A stretch of DNA of 45,539 bases. Source: an uncultured Muribaculaceae bacterium. Lineage in GTDB: Bacteria > Bacteroidota > Bacteroidia > Bacteroidales > Muribaculaceae. How positions within the stretch are numbered: position 1 is the first letter of the stretch; every line of letters begins with the position of its first letter. This document shows, piece by piece, positions 1 through 7,845 of this stretch. The position numbers were made by a program, and so were the translations under genes. Below the pieces are notes generated by a model, which saw only the letters and a program-made list of their open reading frames with translations, was not told the DNA's origin and made no database searches. The stretch lies in contig CALUMJ010000017.1 of assembly GCA_944321715.1 (NCBI GenBank), forward strand, positions 1 to 45,539, read 5' to 3'.

Positions 1-1736
1 GCCACTGTTTCGGGGTCGGCATTGCCTTGTGCTGCAATCGAGTAGCTCACGATGTAGCTTTTGCCGCTCTCAAGTGCCATTGCCGGCGATATGAGCCAGT
101 CGTCCTGGTCGTTACCGCGCGAGCGTGTCAACGTAATGCCACTTATGCCGTCCTCGAAGTGCCATTCGCCGTCACCGTTGGTGTCAATCACAGTCCAGTC
201 GGTGATGTCGGTGTCGGTGGTGAAATCCTTGTCAACAAGTGCGCCACCAGGAGTTACTGCGGTAGTCACGTCGATTGCAAACGAGTTAATGGCTATCGAT
301 GTGTAAATACCACAATTATTGCGGAATGCAATCTTGTAATTTCCTGCTTCATCGGGAGTGAAAACTATCTCGTCGCTGTTTTCTCCATTTGATGTCGATA
401 AAGTGCCAATCTGCTCGTATGCTGCTACATCGTCGCCAATGCCAGCAAATACAGTAATTGCATCGGTCGGATTTTGAAGCATCGTACACATCGATGCTAC
501 GGTAATCTTATAGGCCTGACCAGCTTCGAGTACAATGGCTGGCGAGAAGAGATAGTCATCATTGCTGCTACCCATGTAATTCTGAAGCATTACACCAAAT
601 CCTTCGCCATAGAACGTCCATGTGGCATAGTCGCCGTTGGCATCATCGGTAGTCCAGCCGTCCATATTGCCAGTTTCATCGAAGTTCTTGCTATAAGGCA
701 CAGTCAGCGCAGGTTCCTCCACGCTGCCACCAGCAGTTTCCTCGATGGTGACAGATGCAAATGCACAATCGCCCACGTTAGCTGCTGCAACGGCATGGAA
801 CGCAATGCGTTCTGCCCCAGTGGCCGTAAAGGTCATCTCGTTTACAGCCTCCTGCGAGCAATCGGGCAATTTCCCGATGGAAGTCCAACCAGTATCGTCA
901 AGACTGTTGCCATGCATCACATCTATATCTTGGCACATATTATACATCAATGCAACCGTTATCTTGTAGGTCTTCCCTGCCTCGAACGGCAATACTGGCG
1001 AAATCAGGTAGTCGTCAATCTCGCACGGAACGCCTCCAACTGTTCCGGCACACGATGCGCCAAACCAAACTTCATATTCGGGCATGGCATTGTAAACAAA
1101 CTCCGATTCGCCGGCAACGCTGTATGCGCTCCAGCCGCCCAAATCAGTAATCGAGCCATCGACCCAGTTAATCTGATAAAAAGATTCTCCCGAAGGCTCG
1201 TCGCCACCACCAGTGTTCTCCACTTCACGCACGGTGAGCGAAGGAATGTAGCAGCCACCCGAATATCCCATACTCGTGTTATGCAAGGCTACACGGTAAT
1301 TGCCACCATCGGTAACAGTAAATTGCACCGACGTAGTTTCGCCGGCTACTATATCAAGGTCGCCAGCCACAGCAAATGCAGTCGCATCATCCCCCATTCC
1401 ATAGACCACGCTGCAAGCAAGTCCATCTCCGTAAGTATTGCGGTGGAAAGAGGCTTCGACTTCATAGGTCTTGCCAGCCTCAAAAGCAAAATACGGCGAA
1501 ATCAAATAGTCGTCGCTGGCTGTCGTGCCATTCCAGTTAGTAAAATATGCACCATTTGTGCCAAACTCCCAGTTTGGAGTACCTTCGTTGTTGGCAAGTG
1601 TAGTCCAATCGCCCTGTCCGTCGGTAAAATAGGCGGTGTAGGGAAGCGTCTGCGTTCCGCCACTACCTTGCGCGTATGCCGTGGTAGTGAACAGTGCCAC
1701 AACCAAGCACAACAATGAGTAAAACATTCTTTTCAT
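1..1736 (-). CDS. Secreted multi-repeat adhesin-like protein, 3' end outside window
   Basis: The reading frame is open from the ATG at 1736 to the window edge, giving 578 visible residues without a stop. The N-terminus is a clear signal peptide (MKRMFYSLLCLVVALF, cleavage near AYA-Q). At least four units of about 150-165 residues follow, each carrying a D-D-[YW]-L-[IF]-S-P motif followed by an E-[AS]-G-[KQ]-x-Y motif (near residues 75, 240, 392 and 543). This pattern is known from cleaved-adhesin / choice-of-anchor-J type beta-sandwich domains of Bacteroidota surface proteins. The role is probably binding at the cell surface; the substrate is unknown. A C-terminal sorting domain would lie outside the window. 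A -7 box (TATCTTTG, 1965-1958) lies about 220 nt upstream, which would give a long leader. The long ORFs on the other strand here are shadows. Confidence 0.8.
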   Translation of the reverse strand, partial: MKRMFYSLLCLVVALFTTTAYAQGSGGTQTLPYTAYFTDGQGDWTTLANNEGTPNWEFGTNGAYFTNWNGTTASDDYLISPYFAFEAGKTYEVEASFHRNTYGDGLACSVVYGMGDDATAFAVAGDLDIVAGETTSVQFTVTDGGNYRVALHNTSMGYSGGCYIPSLTVREVENTGGGDEPSGESFYQINWVDGSITDLGGWSAYSVAGESEFVYNAMPEYEVWFGASCAGTVGGVPCEIDDYLISPVLPFEAGKTYKITVALMYNMCQDIDVMHGNSLDDTGWTSIGKLPDCSQEAVNEMTFTATGAERIAFHAVAAANVGDCAFASVTIEETAGGSVEEPALTVPYSKNFDETGNMDGWTTDDANGDYATWTFYGEGFGVMLQNYMGSSNDDYLFSPAIVLEAGQAYKITVASMCTMLQNPTDAITVFAGIGDDVAAYEQIGTLSTSNGENSDEIVFTPDEAGNYKIAFRNNCGIYTSIAINSFAIDVTTAVTPGGALVDKDFTTDTDITDWTVIDTNGDGEWHFEDGISGITLTRSRGNDQDDWLISPAMALESGKSYIVSYSIAAQGNADPETV

Positions 1737-2097
1737 AAATTCTCTGTTTTTTAGATGTTTTAGATTTATATAATAATGTCTATGCTTAATTAGCTTTCCC
1801 CGACATACCCATTGCCTAAATGACGGCTAATAGAAGTGGCTGCCACGCATTTTAAACGACACTTCGGCATTTTATGCCGAAATACAGGCAACGGTACACC
1901 AATAATAGGCATCAAAACCTTGCTCCACAAGGTGTATGCACTTTTTATTACACATCGCAAAGATAGTAAATTTTCTTTCATTTACTATATTTTTCTAATT
2001 TTTTGCAAATAAAAATCGAACAACAGTGGCAAAATACCACTTTTAGCCGTCCTTCATTAAAATTAGAGTATGCAAAAAAAAGCGACCTATCTCGTAG
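1737..2097. other. Leader/intergenic stretch between divergent genes
   Basis: No convincing gene is seen. The stretch holds the presumed leader of the adhesin gene, a hairpin (TTCGGCAT, tttt-type loop, ATGCCGAA, about 1862-1880) and a minus-strand -7-like box TATCTTTG at 1965-1958. The 63-codon frame in it has a composition unlike a protein and is ignored. Confidence 0.5.
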
Positions 2098-2158
2098 GAG
2101 GGTTTGTCGAAATAGCGATGCCTGAAACAATCAGCATTACAGACAGGAAGTTATGTAG
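2098..2158 (+). repeat. Satellite module C, copy 1
   Basis: About 60 bp, clearly similar to 5025-5083 (shared: GAGGGT, GTCGAAATAGCGATG-like, GAACAATCAGCA, TTACAGACA). Both copies lie immediately before a family A element in the same orientation. The start resembles the terminal repeat of family A (GAGGGTGTATCAAAAT), so it may be a decayed or internally deleted relative. Confidence 0.6.
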
Positions 2159-2159
2159 A

Positions 2160-2326
2160 GGATGTGTCAAAATGCAGATTTGCGCAATTTTGTAGGGACG
2201 CACGGCTCGTGCGTCCGCCGTGTAATTAGTTACACATTATGTTGATTCACAAATAATTAACAAAACCTTGCGGCACACAGACGCACGAGCCTACGAGCTG
2301 GGTGATTGAGCATTTCGGCACACCCC
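2160..2326 (+). repeat. Family A foldback repeat, copy 1 (right end interrupted)
   Basis: The left terminal repeat is GGATGTGTCAAAATG. The inner palindrome AGGGACGCACGGCTCGTGC is seen, and the matching second arm is partly eroded (GACGCACGAGCCTACGAG). The right end (CATTTCGGCACACCCC) is cut by the foldback element at 2327-2648; the same GGCACACCCC recurs on the far side at 2649-2658. It lies between two divergent genes. Confidence 0.8.
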
Positions 2327-2648
2327 ACGGCTCTTTCATTTAAAGGGTCATCGGAAGGCGGCGAAGCCGTCTAATTTTCACATAACCGGCGGTGACAAAC
2401 CCCGAAGGGGTGCAGGAACCGTCGGTAGTGCAACGCCCAAACCAACAGGGCCTCCATGGAGGTCCAACGTGCCACCTTATGCGCCACGTTGTCGCGCTTC
2501 GAAGGCTTCGTTCGACCTCTTCGAGGCCGTTTTCGGGGGGAGGCACTTGCCGAGGGTTTCTGCACCCCTTCGGGGTTTGTCACCCTCGGTTACAACATAG
2601 TTGGACGGCTTCGCCGCCCTCCAATGTGCTTTAAATGAAAGAGCCGTG
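2327..2648. mobile_element. 322-bp multi-stem foldback element inserted in a family A repeat
   Basis: The outer perfect 22-bp inverted repeat pairs 2324-2345 with 2629-2650. Nested inside are a perfect 15-bp inverted repeat (2357-2371 with 2604-2618) and a perfect 25-bp one (2391-2415 with 2560-2584). The centre contains more short palindromes, such as CCTCCATGGAGG. The direct repeat GGCACACCCC flanks it (2317-2326 and 2649-2658), as expected for a target-site duplication. It encodes no transposase; ORFs through it arise from the palindromes. Decayed relatives may be at 18205-18240 and 35044-35062. The name is descriptive; the mobilising enzyme is unknown. Confidence 0.75.
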
Positions 2649-2734
2649 GGCACACCCCTACAACAACGTAAATGTAATTACTATTATGTGATTTTTTTCG
2701 TAACTTTGCGCAACTCACTAACCTCTACAAAGCT

Positions 2735-3673
2735 ATGGACAATGTAATCAAACTCAACAACGTTGACGACTACAGCCGGCTGTTCGGCATAGAAACGCTG
2801 CACCCATTGGTCAACGTGGTAAACCTGCGCGATGCCACACAGTTGCCCAACCATTTCAAGGTCAACTATGGCATATACGCACTATACTTGAAAGACACTC
2901 GTTGCGGCGACATACGCTATGGCCGCCAAGTGTATGACTACGACGAGGGCACCGTAGTGAGCTTCGCCCCGGGCCAAATAGCCGAAGTGGAAATGGCCGA
3001 AGACCACACACCATCGGCATTGGGAATAATGTTCCACCCCGATTTTATCAAAGGCACATCGCTCGGAAAAGACATAAAACAATACACTTTCTTCTCATAC
3101 GAATCGACCGAGGCCCTGCACCTGTCGGACGACGAACGCAGCATCTTCACCGACTGCATGGCCAAAATACGAGCCGAGCTTACACACCCTATCGACAAGC
3201 ACAGCCGCAAATTAGTGGTACGCAACATCGAGTTGCTGCTCGATTACTGCATGCGATTCTATGAACGCCAGTTCACAACACGCACGCGAGCCAACCACGA
3301 TGTGTTGTCGCGCTTCGAAACGTTGCTAGATGAATATTTCGCCAATGGGATGCCACAAGAAGAGGGATTACCCACAGTGAGGTATTTTGCCGACAAAGTG
3401 TGCTTGTCGCCCAACTACTTCGGCGACCTCATCAAAAAAGAAACCGGCAAAACGGCACAAGAGTACATACAAAACAAGCTCATCGACATAGCAAAGGAAA
3501 TGATACTCGGAACCGACAAGACTGTGAGCGAAATTGCCTACGACCTCGGTTTCCAGTATTCACAGCACTTCAACCGCATTTTCAAGAAAAACGTCGGCTC
3601 TACACCCACCGAATATCGCCGGCAGCCCCCTACCAAGGGGGTGTATCAAAATGCTCAATTACTCGGTTCGTAG
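2735..3673 (+). CDS. AraC-family transcriptional regulator
   Basis: 312 residues. The N-terminal half (about 1-190) is a sensor domain of the type seen in many Bacteroidota AraC regulators. The C-terminal ~100 residues contain the two helix-turn-helix units: ADKVCLSPNYFGDLIKKETG and, after a linker helix, VSEIAYDLGFQYSQHFNRIF, followed by the usual TPTEYR. The ligand and targets are unknown. The last 11 codons (GVYQNAQLLGS) and the stop lie inside a family A repeat (3640-3810), so the natural C-terminus was replaced or extended by repeat insertion. A -7 box TAACTTTG is at 2701-2708. The 322-bp foldback element ends only about 50 bp upstream of that box and could affect expression. The neighbours give no firm hint of the regulon. 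Confidence 0.92.
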   Translation: MDNVIKLNNVDDYSRLFGIETLHPLVNVVNLRDATQLPNHFKVNYGIYALYLKDTRCGDIRYGRQVYDYDEGTVVSFAPGQIAEVEMAEDHTPSALGIMFHPDFIKGTSLGKDIKQYTFFSYESTEALHLSDDERSIFTDCMAKIRAELTHPIDKHSRKLVVRNIELLLDYCMRFYERQFTTRTRANHDVLSRFETLLDEYFANGMPQEEGLPTVRYFADKVCLSPNYFGDLIKKETGKTAQEYIQNKLIDIAKEMILGTDKTVSEIAYDLGFQYSQHFNRIFKKNVGSTPTEYRRQPPTKGVYQNAQLLGS

Positions 3674-3810
3674 GGACGCACGGCTCGTGCGTCCGCTGCG
3701 CAATTGGTTATGTATTCTACTAACTTACAAATGGTTAACAGCATATTGTGGCACACGGACGCACGAGCCGTGCGTCCCTACGAGGTATGTGCTGCCAATT
3801 TTGATACACC
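3640..3810 (+). repeat. Family A foldback repeat, copy 2 (overlaps araC-type gene end)
   Basis: The terminal repeats are GGTGTATCAAAAT and ATTTTGATACACC. Internal arms GTAGGGACGCACGGCTCG and its complement (about 3673-3695 and 3754-3784) pair over about 25 bp, and each arm is itself a near-palindrome. The first 34 bp are read as the tail of the upstream gene, including its TAG stop at 3671-3673. The element sits between convergent genes. Confidence 0.88.
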
Positions 3811-3837
3811 CTCCCTACTGCCTCGCTCCACGCACGC

Positions 3838-3871
3838 CTCGTAGAGCCGCGGCGCGCCACGGCTCTACGAG
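3838..3871. terminator. Stem-loop between convergent genes
   Basis: A perfect 12-bp stem CTCGTAGAGCCG / CGGCTCTACGAG with a 10-nt loop, lying just after the yeiH-type gene end and after the AraC gene. There is no clear T-run, so this is a structural guess; it resembles the GAGCCG hairpins found at 15623 and 19203. Confidence 0.4.
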
Positions 3872-3886
3872 GCCGGCTGCGGCTCG

Positions 3887-4948
3887 TCATCCAAGATACT
3901 TGGCGAGCAAATAACCGCCGCCGACAAGCCACACATACAGCAAGCCAGCCAATAAAAACGGTTTGGCCCCGGCTTGCTTGAATTTGGCTATGTTTGTGTC
4001 GGTACCGAGTGCCGTCATTGCCATAGTGAGCATAAACGTGTCGATATACTCAATGGCACCGTTGAGCGGGATTTCTTTCACAGTTTCAACTCCACACAAG
4101 TGTTGAAGCAACGAGTTGAAACCTATTATTATCAAGAACCAGAAGGCAAACCAGGGAATGGCAATCTTGCTCTTTTCATTGCTTCTCGATGCATTGCGGC
4201 GAGTGCGTGCAAGCACCACCCCCATGATTATAAGCACCGGGGCAAGCATCATCACGCGTATCATCTTGGTGATTGTCGCCGTGCCGGCTATGCCGAGTGC
4301 ATCAGTTGGGTCCATCGCATTGCCGGCTCCGGCAACATGTGCCACCTCGTGCAGCGTGCTACCAGTGTATATGGCCACCTGCTGGTCGGTCAGCCCGTCG
4401 AGCAATCCTGCACGATACATAACCGGATACAAAAACATAGATATGGTGCCGAATATCACCACCGTCGATACCGCAATCGCCGTCTTGTGCCCCTCGCATT
4501 TCACCACAGGTTCGGCACCAAGCACGGCTGCCGCGCCGCATATCGCGCTGCCAGTAGAGGTCAATATAGCCGTGTCGCTGTCCATCTTCAACAACTTGCC
4601 TAATACATACCCAAGCAGCAACGTGCCTGCTACAATAATGGCATCGACCATGATTGCCGGGAGCCCCACGGCGGCCACATCGGCGAGCGTCAGGCGGAAA
4701 CCATATAGCACAATGCCCGTGCGCAGCACTTGCTTGGTGCAAAACTTTATGCCTGGCACCCATGTTTCGGGCAATCGGTTACGCAAGCTGTTGGCATAGA
4801 GCATGCCCAATATGATGCCGATTATAAGCGGGCTGAGCGACAGGCTCTTGACAAACGGTATGTCGGCAATGTAAAATGCGGCAAACGAAAACAATGCAAT
4901 GAGCAAAATGCCATGCAAAGTGTTGCCACGAGTTCCTTTTTCAAACAT
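3887..4948 (-). CDS. YeiH-type putative sulfate exporter family membrane protein
   Basis: 353 residues, almost entirely hydrophobic, with about ten predicted membrane segments. The conserved features of the UPF0324/YeiH family are visible: LSPLIIGIILGMLYAN near the N-terminus, LRTGIVLYGFRL, the STGSAICGAAAVLGAEPV segment and STLHEVAHVAGAG. The family is annotated as a putative sulfate exporter, but substrate data are thin, so the function is a family-level call. The last helix GLLYVWLVGGGYLLAKYLG ends at the stop near 3887. It is transcribed alone; upstream lie repeat modules and argB. Confidence 0.88.
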   Translation of the reverse strand: MFEKGTRGNTLHGILLIALFSFAAFYIADIPFVKSLSLSPLIIGIILGMLYANSLRNRLPETWVPGIKFCTKQVLRTGIVLYGFRLTLADVAAVGLPAIMVDAIIVAGTLLLGYVLGKLLKMDSDTAILTSTGSAICGAAAVLGAEPVVKCEGHKTAIAVSTVVIFGTISMFLYPVMYRAGLLDGLTDQQVAIYTGSTLHEVAHVAGAGNAMDPTDALGIAGTATITKMIRVMMLAPVLIIMGVVLARTRRNASRSNEKSKIAIPWFAFWFLIIIGFNSLLQHLCGVETVKEIPLNGAIEYIDTFMLTMAMTALGTDTNIAKFKQAGAKPFLLAGLLYVWLVGGGYLLAKYLG

Positions 4949-5024
4949 GAATAATTATATTTAAATTTCCTTAGGTGTTGTGATATACCACGTTGTGTGG
5001 GCGTACCGAAATAGGGCTACTGCC

Positions 5025-5083
5025 GAGGGTGCATCAAAATAGCAATGTGTGGAACAATCAGCAATTACAGACAAATTGTGTAG
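5025..5083 (+). repeat. Satellite module C, copy 2
   Basis: Similar to 2098-2158 and, like it, directly followed by a family A copy. It begins GAGGGTGCATCAAAATAGC, close to the family A terminal repeat. Another left-end-like fragment (GGGCGTACCGAAATAG) lies just before it, near 4999-5014. The 4949-5270 gap holds only these repeats. Confidence 0.6.
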
Positions 5084-5085
5084 GG

Positions 5086-5259
5086 GGCGTACCAAAAATG
5101 CAGATTGGTGCGATTTTGTAGGGACGCACGGCTCGTGCGTCCGTTACGCCTTTAAGCGCATATTCCACTCACATGCAGCCGATTAGTTGTGTCTTGCGAC
5201 ACACGGACGCACGAGCCGTGCGTCCCTACAAACTGTGTGGTTAGGCATTTTGATACACC
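5086..5259 (+). repeat. Family A foldback repeat, copy 3
   Basis: The left end is GGCGTACCAAAAATGCAG and the right end CATTTTGATACACC. Arms GTAGGGACGCACGGCTCG and complement are intact. It ends about 11 bp from the argB stop codon, so it lies in the argB 3' untranslated region and upstream of the yeiH-type gene. Confidence 0.88.
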
Positions 5260-5270
5260 CCTTGTATCAA

Positions 5271-6044
5271 TCAAATTATATGTGTTCCGCGCGACAGGTC
5301 GCACAAGTTTGATGCCTTGGTGATGACCACTTCGGCTACACCGGCATCGATGGTAGTGAAAGCATTGTCGAGCTTGGGTATCATGCCGCCAACGATTATC
5401 CCCTTGGATTTCAGGCTGGCATACCGGGCACGGTCGAGCCGGTCCACCACGGTGCTGCTGTCGTTCTCGTCGAGCAACACGCCCTCTTTCTCGAAGCAAA
5501 ACACGAGTGTCACATCGTAATGCCTTGCAAGGGCGCAAGCCGTGGCACCTGCCATAGTGTCGGCATTGGTGTTGAGTATATTGCCATGACCGTCGTGCGT
5601 GAGCGGGGCAATCACCGGAACTATATTATTGTCAATGAGGCGCGCCAACGCATCGCCGTCAACACGGCTCACGTCGCCCACCCAACCATAATCAACCTCC
5701 TTGACAGGCCTCTTGACACTGCGTATCACGTCCATGTCGGCCCCCGTCAACCCCACGGCATTCACGCCCGCTGCCTGTAGCCCGGCCACAATGCGCTTGT
5801 TGACAAGTCCGCCATACACCATCGTCACCACTTCGAGCATGGCATCGTCGGTCACACGGCGGCCGTCAACCATCACCGTTTCCACGCCCAAGCGCGAAGC
5901 TAGCTGCGTAGCCGACCGTCCGCCACCATGTACAAGCAATTTCTTGCCCGGGATTGCCGCGAAGTCGTCAAGCAAGCGGGCAAGCGTGTCGGGAGCTTCC
6001 ACAATCTTGCCCCCGACCTTCACTATTGTCAGTTTCTCAGCCAT
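5271..6044 (-). CDS. argB: Acetylglutamate kinase
   Basis: 257 residues from the ATG at 6044; an upstream TTG at 6053 is less likely. It phosphorylates N-acetyl-L-glutamate with ATP in arginine synthesis. Visible family features are the N-terminal VKVGGKIV phosphate-binding strand, LLVHGGGRSATQLASRLG (substrate glycines), VDGRRVTDDAMLE, the LNTNADTMAGATACAL segment, and C-terminal GGMIPKLDNAFTTIDAGV. The length is normal for the family. It lies 62 bp after prfB on the same strand and may be cotranscribed with it. No other arginine gene is in the window. The 3' end abuts a family A repeat. Confidence 0.95.
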   Translation of the reverse strand: MAEKLTIVKVGGKIVEAPDTLARLLDDFAAIPGKKLLVHGGGRSATQLASRLGVETVMVDGRRVTDDAMLEVVTMVYGGLVNKRIVAGLQAAGVNAVGLTGADMDVIRSVKRPVKEVDYGWVGDVSRVDGDALARLIDNNIVPVIAPLTHDGHGNILNTNADTMAGATACALARHYDVTLVFCFEKEGVLLDENDSSTVVDRLDRARYASLKSKGIIVGGMIPKLDNAFTTIDAGVAEVVITKASNLCDLSRGTHII

Positions 6045-6106
6045 TATAACCAAAATTTATTATGTGCGTGAAAGAATTGCACCCCAAGCTCGTAGGGGCG
6101 CTGCAA

Positions 6107-7220
6107 TCATTCCTTGCCACCAAACTCCATCAAGTAGGCCTTGATGAAACCGTCAATCTCTCCATCCATCACGGCATTCACGTCCGACGTCTGGTAACCA
6201 GTACGGTGGTCTTTCACACGGCGGTCGTCAAAGACATAGCTGCGAATCTGCGACCCCCATTCAATTTTCATCTTGCTATCTTCAACCTTGCGCTGTTCGG
6301 CACGGCGATGTTGCAATTCCTTTTCATACAAGATTGACTTCAACTGCCGCAACGCATTCTCTTTGTTCTTGGGCTGGTCGCGCGTTTCGGTGTTTTCTAT
6401 CAATATTTCTTCTTCCTCGCCAGTGTATGGGTCTTTGTATTGGTAACGCAACCTCACGCCCGACTCCACCTTGTTGACATTCTGTCCACCGGCACCGCCG
6501 CTTCGGAAAGTATCCCACGACATACGCGCAGGTTCAACGACAATCTCGATAGAATCATCGACAAGCGGGGTGACAAACACCGACGTGAACGATGTCATGC
6601 GCTTGCCCTGGGCATTATAGGGCGACACACGCACCAAGCGGTGGACACCATTTTCGCTCTTGAGGTAGCCGTATGCAAAATCGCCCTCAATTTTAATCGT
6701 CACCGATTTTATGCCGGCATCGTCGCCTTCGAGCAGCTGCGAAATGGTAGTCTTGTAGCCATGCCGCTCGCACCAACGCAAATACAAGCGCATGAGCATT
6801 TCGGCCCAGTCTTGCGCCTCAGTACCTCCGGCACCAGAATTGATTTTCAGCACCGCACCGAGCTTGTCTTCCTCTTGCCGCAACATATTGCGCAATTCGA
6901 GCTTCTCGATTTTGTCGATTGTACGGGCATAAATTTCATCGAGTTCTGCCTCGGTTATGCCGTCTTCCTTGAAAAATTCCAGTCCTATTTCCAATTCCTC
7001 TACTGCATTCTCGACCTCGACATAACTGTCAATCCAGTAATGCAGCATCTTCACCTTGCGCATCTGTGCTTCGGCCGCCTTGCGGTCTTCCCAAAAATCG
7101 GGCACATGTGTGCGCAACTCTTCTTCCTCTACTTCGACACGCTTGTTGTCGATGTCAAAGATACCTCCTCAACGCATTCTTGCGTTCTTGTGTCTCTTTT
7201 ACTTGTTCTTGTGTTACCAT
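6107..7220 (-). CDS. prfB: Peptide chain release factor 2 with +1 programmed frameshift
   Basis: Translation starts at the ATG at 7220 and reads 21 codons to CTT, followed by an in-frame TGA (7157-7155). A +1 shift to GAC (7156-7154) continues to the stop at 6107, giving about 370 residues. The product releases peptides at UGA/UAA. The catalytic GGQ is present in SGGAGGQNVNKVES. The codon-recognition tripeptide region reads SPYNAQGKRMTSF, so SPF is SPY here. Low RF2 favours the shift and hence more RF2, a known autoregulatory loop. The 5' part is separated from the main frame by the shift, so a naive call would start near 7117 and lose about 35 residues. Confidence 0.95.
7154..7169 (-). promoter_or_regulatory. 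prfB +1 recoding site
   Basis: Read on the minus strand: AGGAGG TAT CTT TGA C. This is the classic release factor 2 recoding signal: an internal Shine-Dalgarno-like AGGAGG three bases before a slippery CTT, then a TGA stop followed by C. The spacing matches the well-studied enterobacterial site. Confidence 0.95.
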
Positions 7221-7251
7221 TATTTTCTGTTCGCTGTGTCATTTAGGTCTG

Positions 7252-7282
7252 CAAAGATAGTGCAAGGCGAGCGAAATACAAA
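7252..7282 (-). promoter_or_regulatory. Bacteroidota-type promoter for prfB
   Basis: Minus strand: -33 TTTG at 7282-7279, 19-nt spacer, -7 TATCTTTG at 7259-7252. This matches the primary sigma factor consensus of Bacteroidota. The -33 box lies in one arm of a perfect 11-bp inverted repeat (7275-7285 with 7297-7307). Confidence 0.75.
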
Positions 7283-7354
7283 AAACAGCTCGCTGATTTT
7301 TTGTATTGCCGAGCCGCAGCCTGTCTTATCGAAAGATAGTGCAAGGCGAGCGAA
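7253..7354. repeat. 23-bp direct repeat pair flanking the prfB promoter
   Basis: AAAGATAGTGCAAGGCGAGC plus GAA occurs at 7253-7275 and again at 7332-7354. The first copy overlaps the prfB -7 box. The intervening 56 bp contain a hairpin and GCCGAGCCGCAGCCTGTCTTAT. Similar doublets are, from memory, frequent upstream of Bacteroidales genes. Confidence 0.7.
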
Positions 7355-7360
7355 GATGGA

Positions 7361-7532
7361 GGTGTATCAAAATGTAGATTTGTGCAATTTTGTAGGGACG
7401 CACGGCTCGTGCGTCCGCTGCGCAATTAGACACATATTCTATTAATTTACAGATGGTTAATTACGTCTTGCGGCACTCGGACGCACGGGCCGTGCGTCCC
7501 TACGAGGTGGGTCATGCCAATTTTGATACACC
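7361..7532 (+). repeat. Family A foldback repeat, copy 4
   Basis: 172 bp with GGTGTATCAAAAT at the left and ATTTTGATACACC at the right. Arms at about 7392-7418 and 7478-7505 pair almost perfectly. It lies between the divergent prfB and dCMP deaminase genes and is followed directly by a reversed satellite hairpin module. Confidence 0.9.
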
Positions 7533-7534
7533 TT

Positions 7535-7605
7535 CGATGACAGCCCGAATGCGGACGCAATCTGTTGTAATTGTGGCAGTAACGAGCTGCCATGACATGA
7601 CGACC
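7535..7605 (-). repeat. 48-mer plus hairpin satellite module, reversed copy
   Basis: CGATGACAGCCCGAATGC to GGCAGTAACG is the reverse complement of the module at 15645-15694 with scattered changes, and is followed by the hairpin GAGCTGCCATGACATGACG. It begins three bases after the family A element. The rest of the gap to 7845 shows only a -7-like box TATTTTTG at 7785-7792, ahead of the dCMP deaminase gene. Confidence 0.6.
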
Positions 7606-7845
7606 TACATCATAAATCACTATGTTTCAAGCAGATACACACAACAACAATGCAGCAAACACTCGGGGCGTTTACTCGGCGGCGTTGAGGCAATTTGCAT
7701 TTCCAAAACTCCAAGTACATACGAGAACCTCGTCATTTTGAAAAAATTAATCGGGTCGCTGTTTTTTTATAGCCTTAAAATTAGTATTTTTGCATCTCGC
7801 TTAATTACCAATTATGATTAAGTTAGTGTAGTTTGATAAGTATAT

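Noticed and set aside
474-1718. 414-codon open frame on the plus strand
   Set aside because: It is antisense to the adhesin gene, whose signal peptide and repeated DDYLISP motifs are convincing; the plus-strand product has no recognisable features.
1790-1981. 63-codon minus-strand frame upstream of the adhesin gene
   Set aside because: No coding features; it overlaps the presumed leader and -7 box.
2340-2638. Four short frames on both strands
   Set aside because: They arise from the palindromes of the foldback element; the same peptide stretches appear on both strands, as expected for inverted repeats.
2160-7532. Regularly seen palindromic repeats as a CRISPR array
   Set aside because: Copies are kilobases apart, about 172 bp long, have terminal inverted repeats and no unique spacers of constant size; no cas gene is present.
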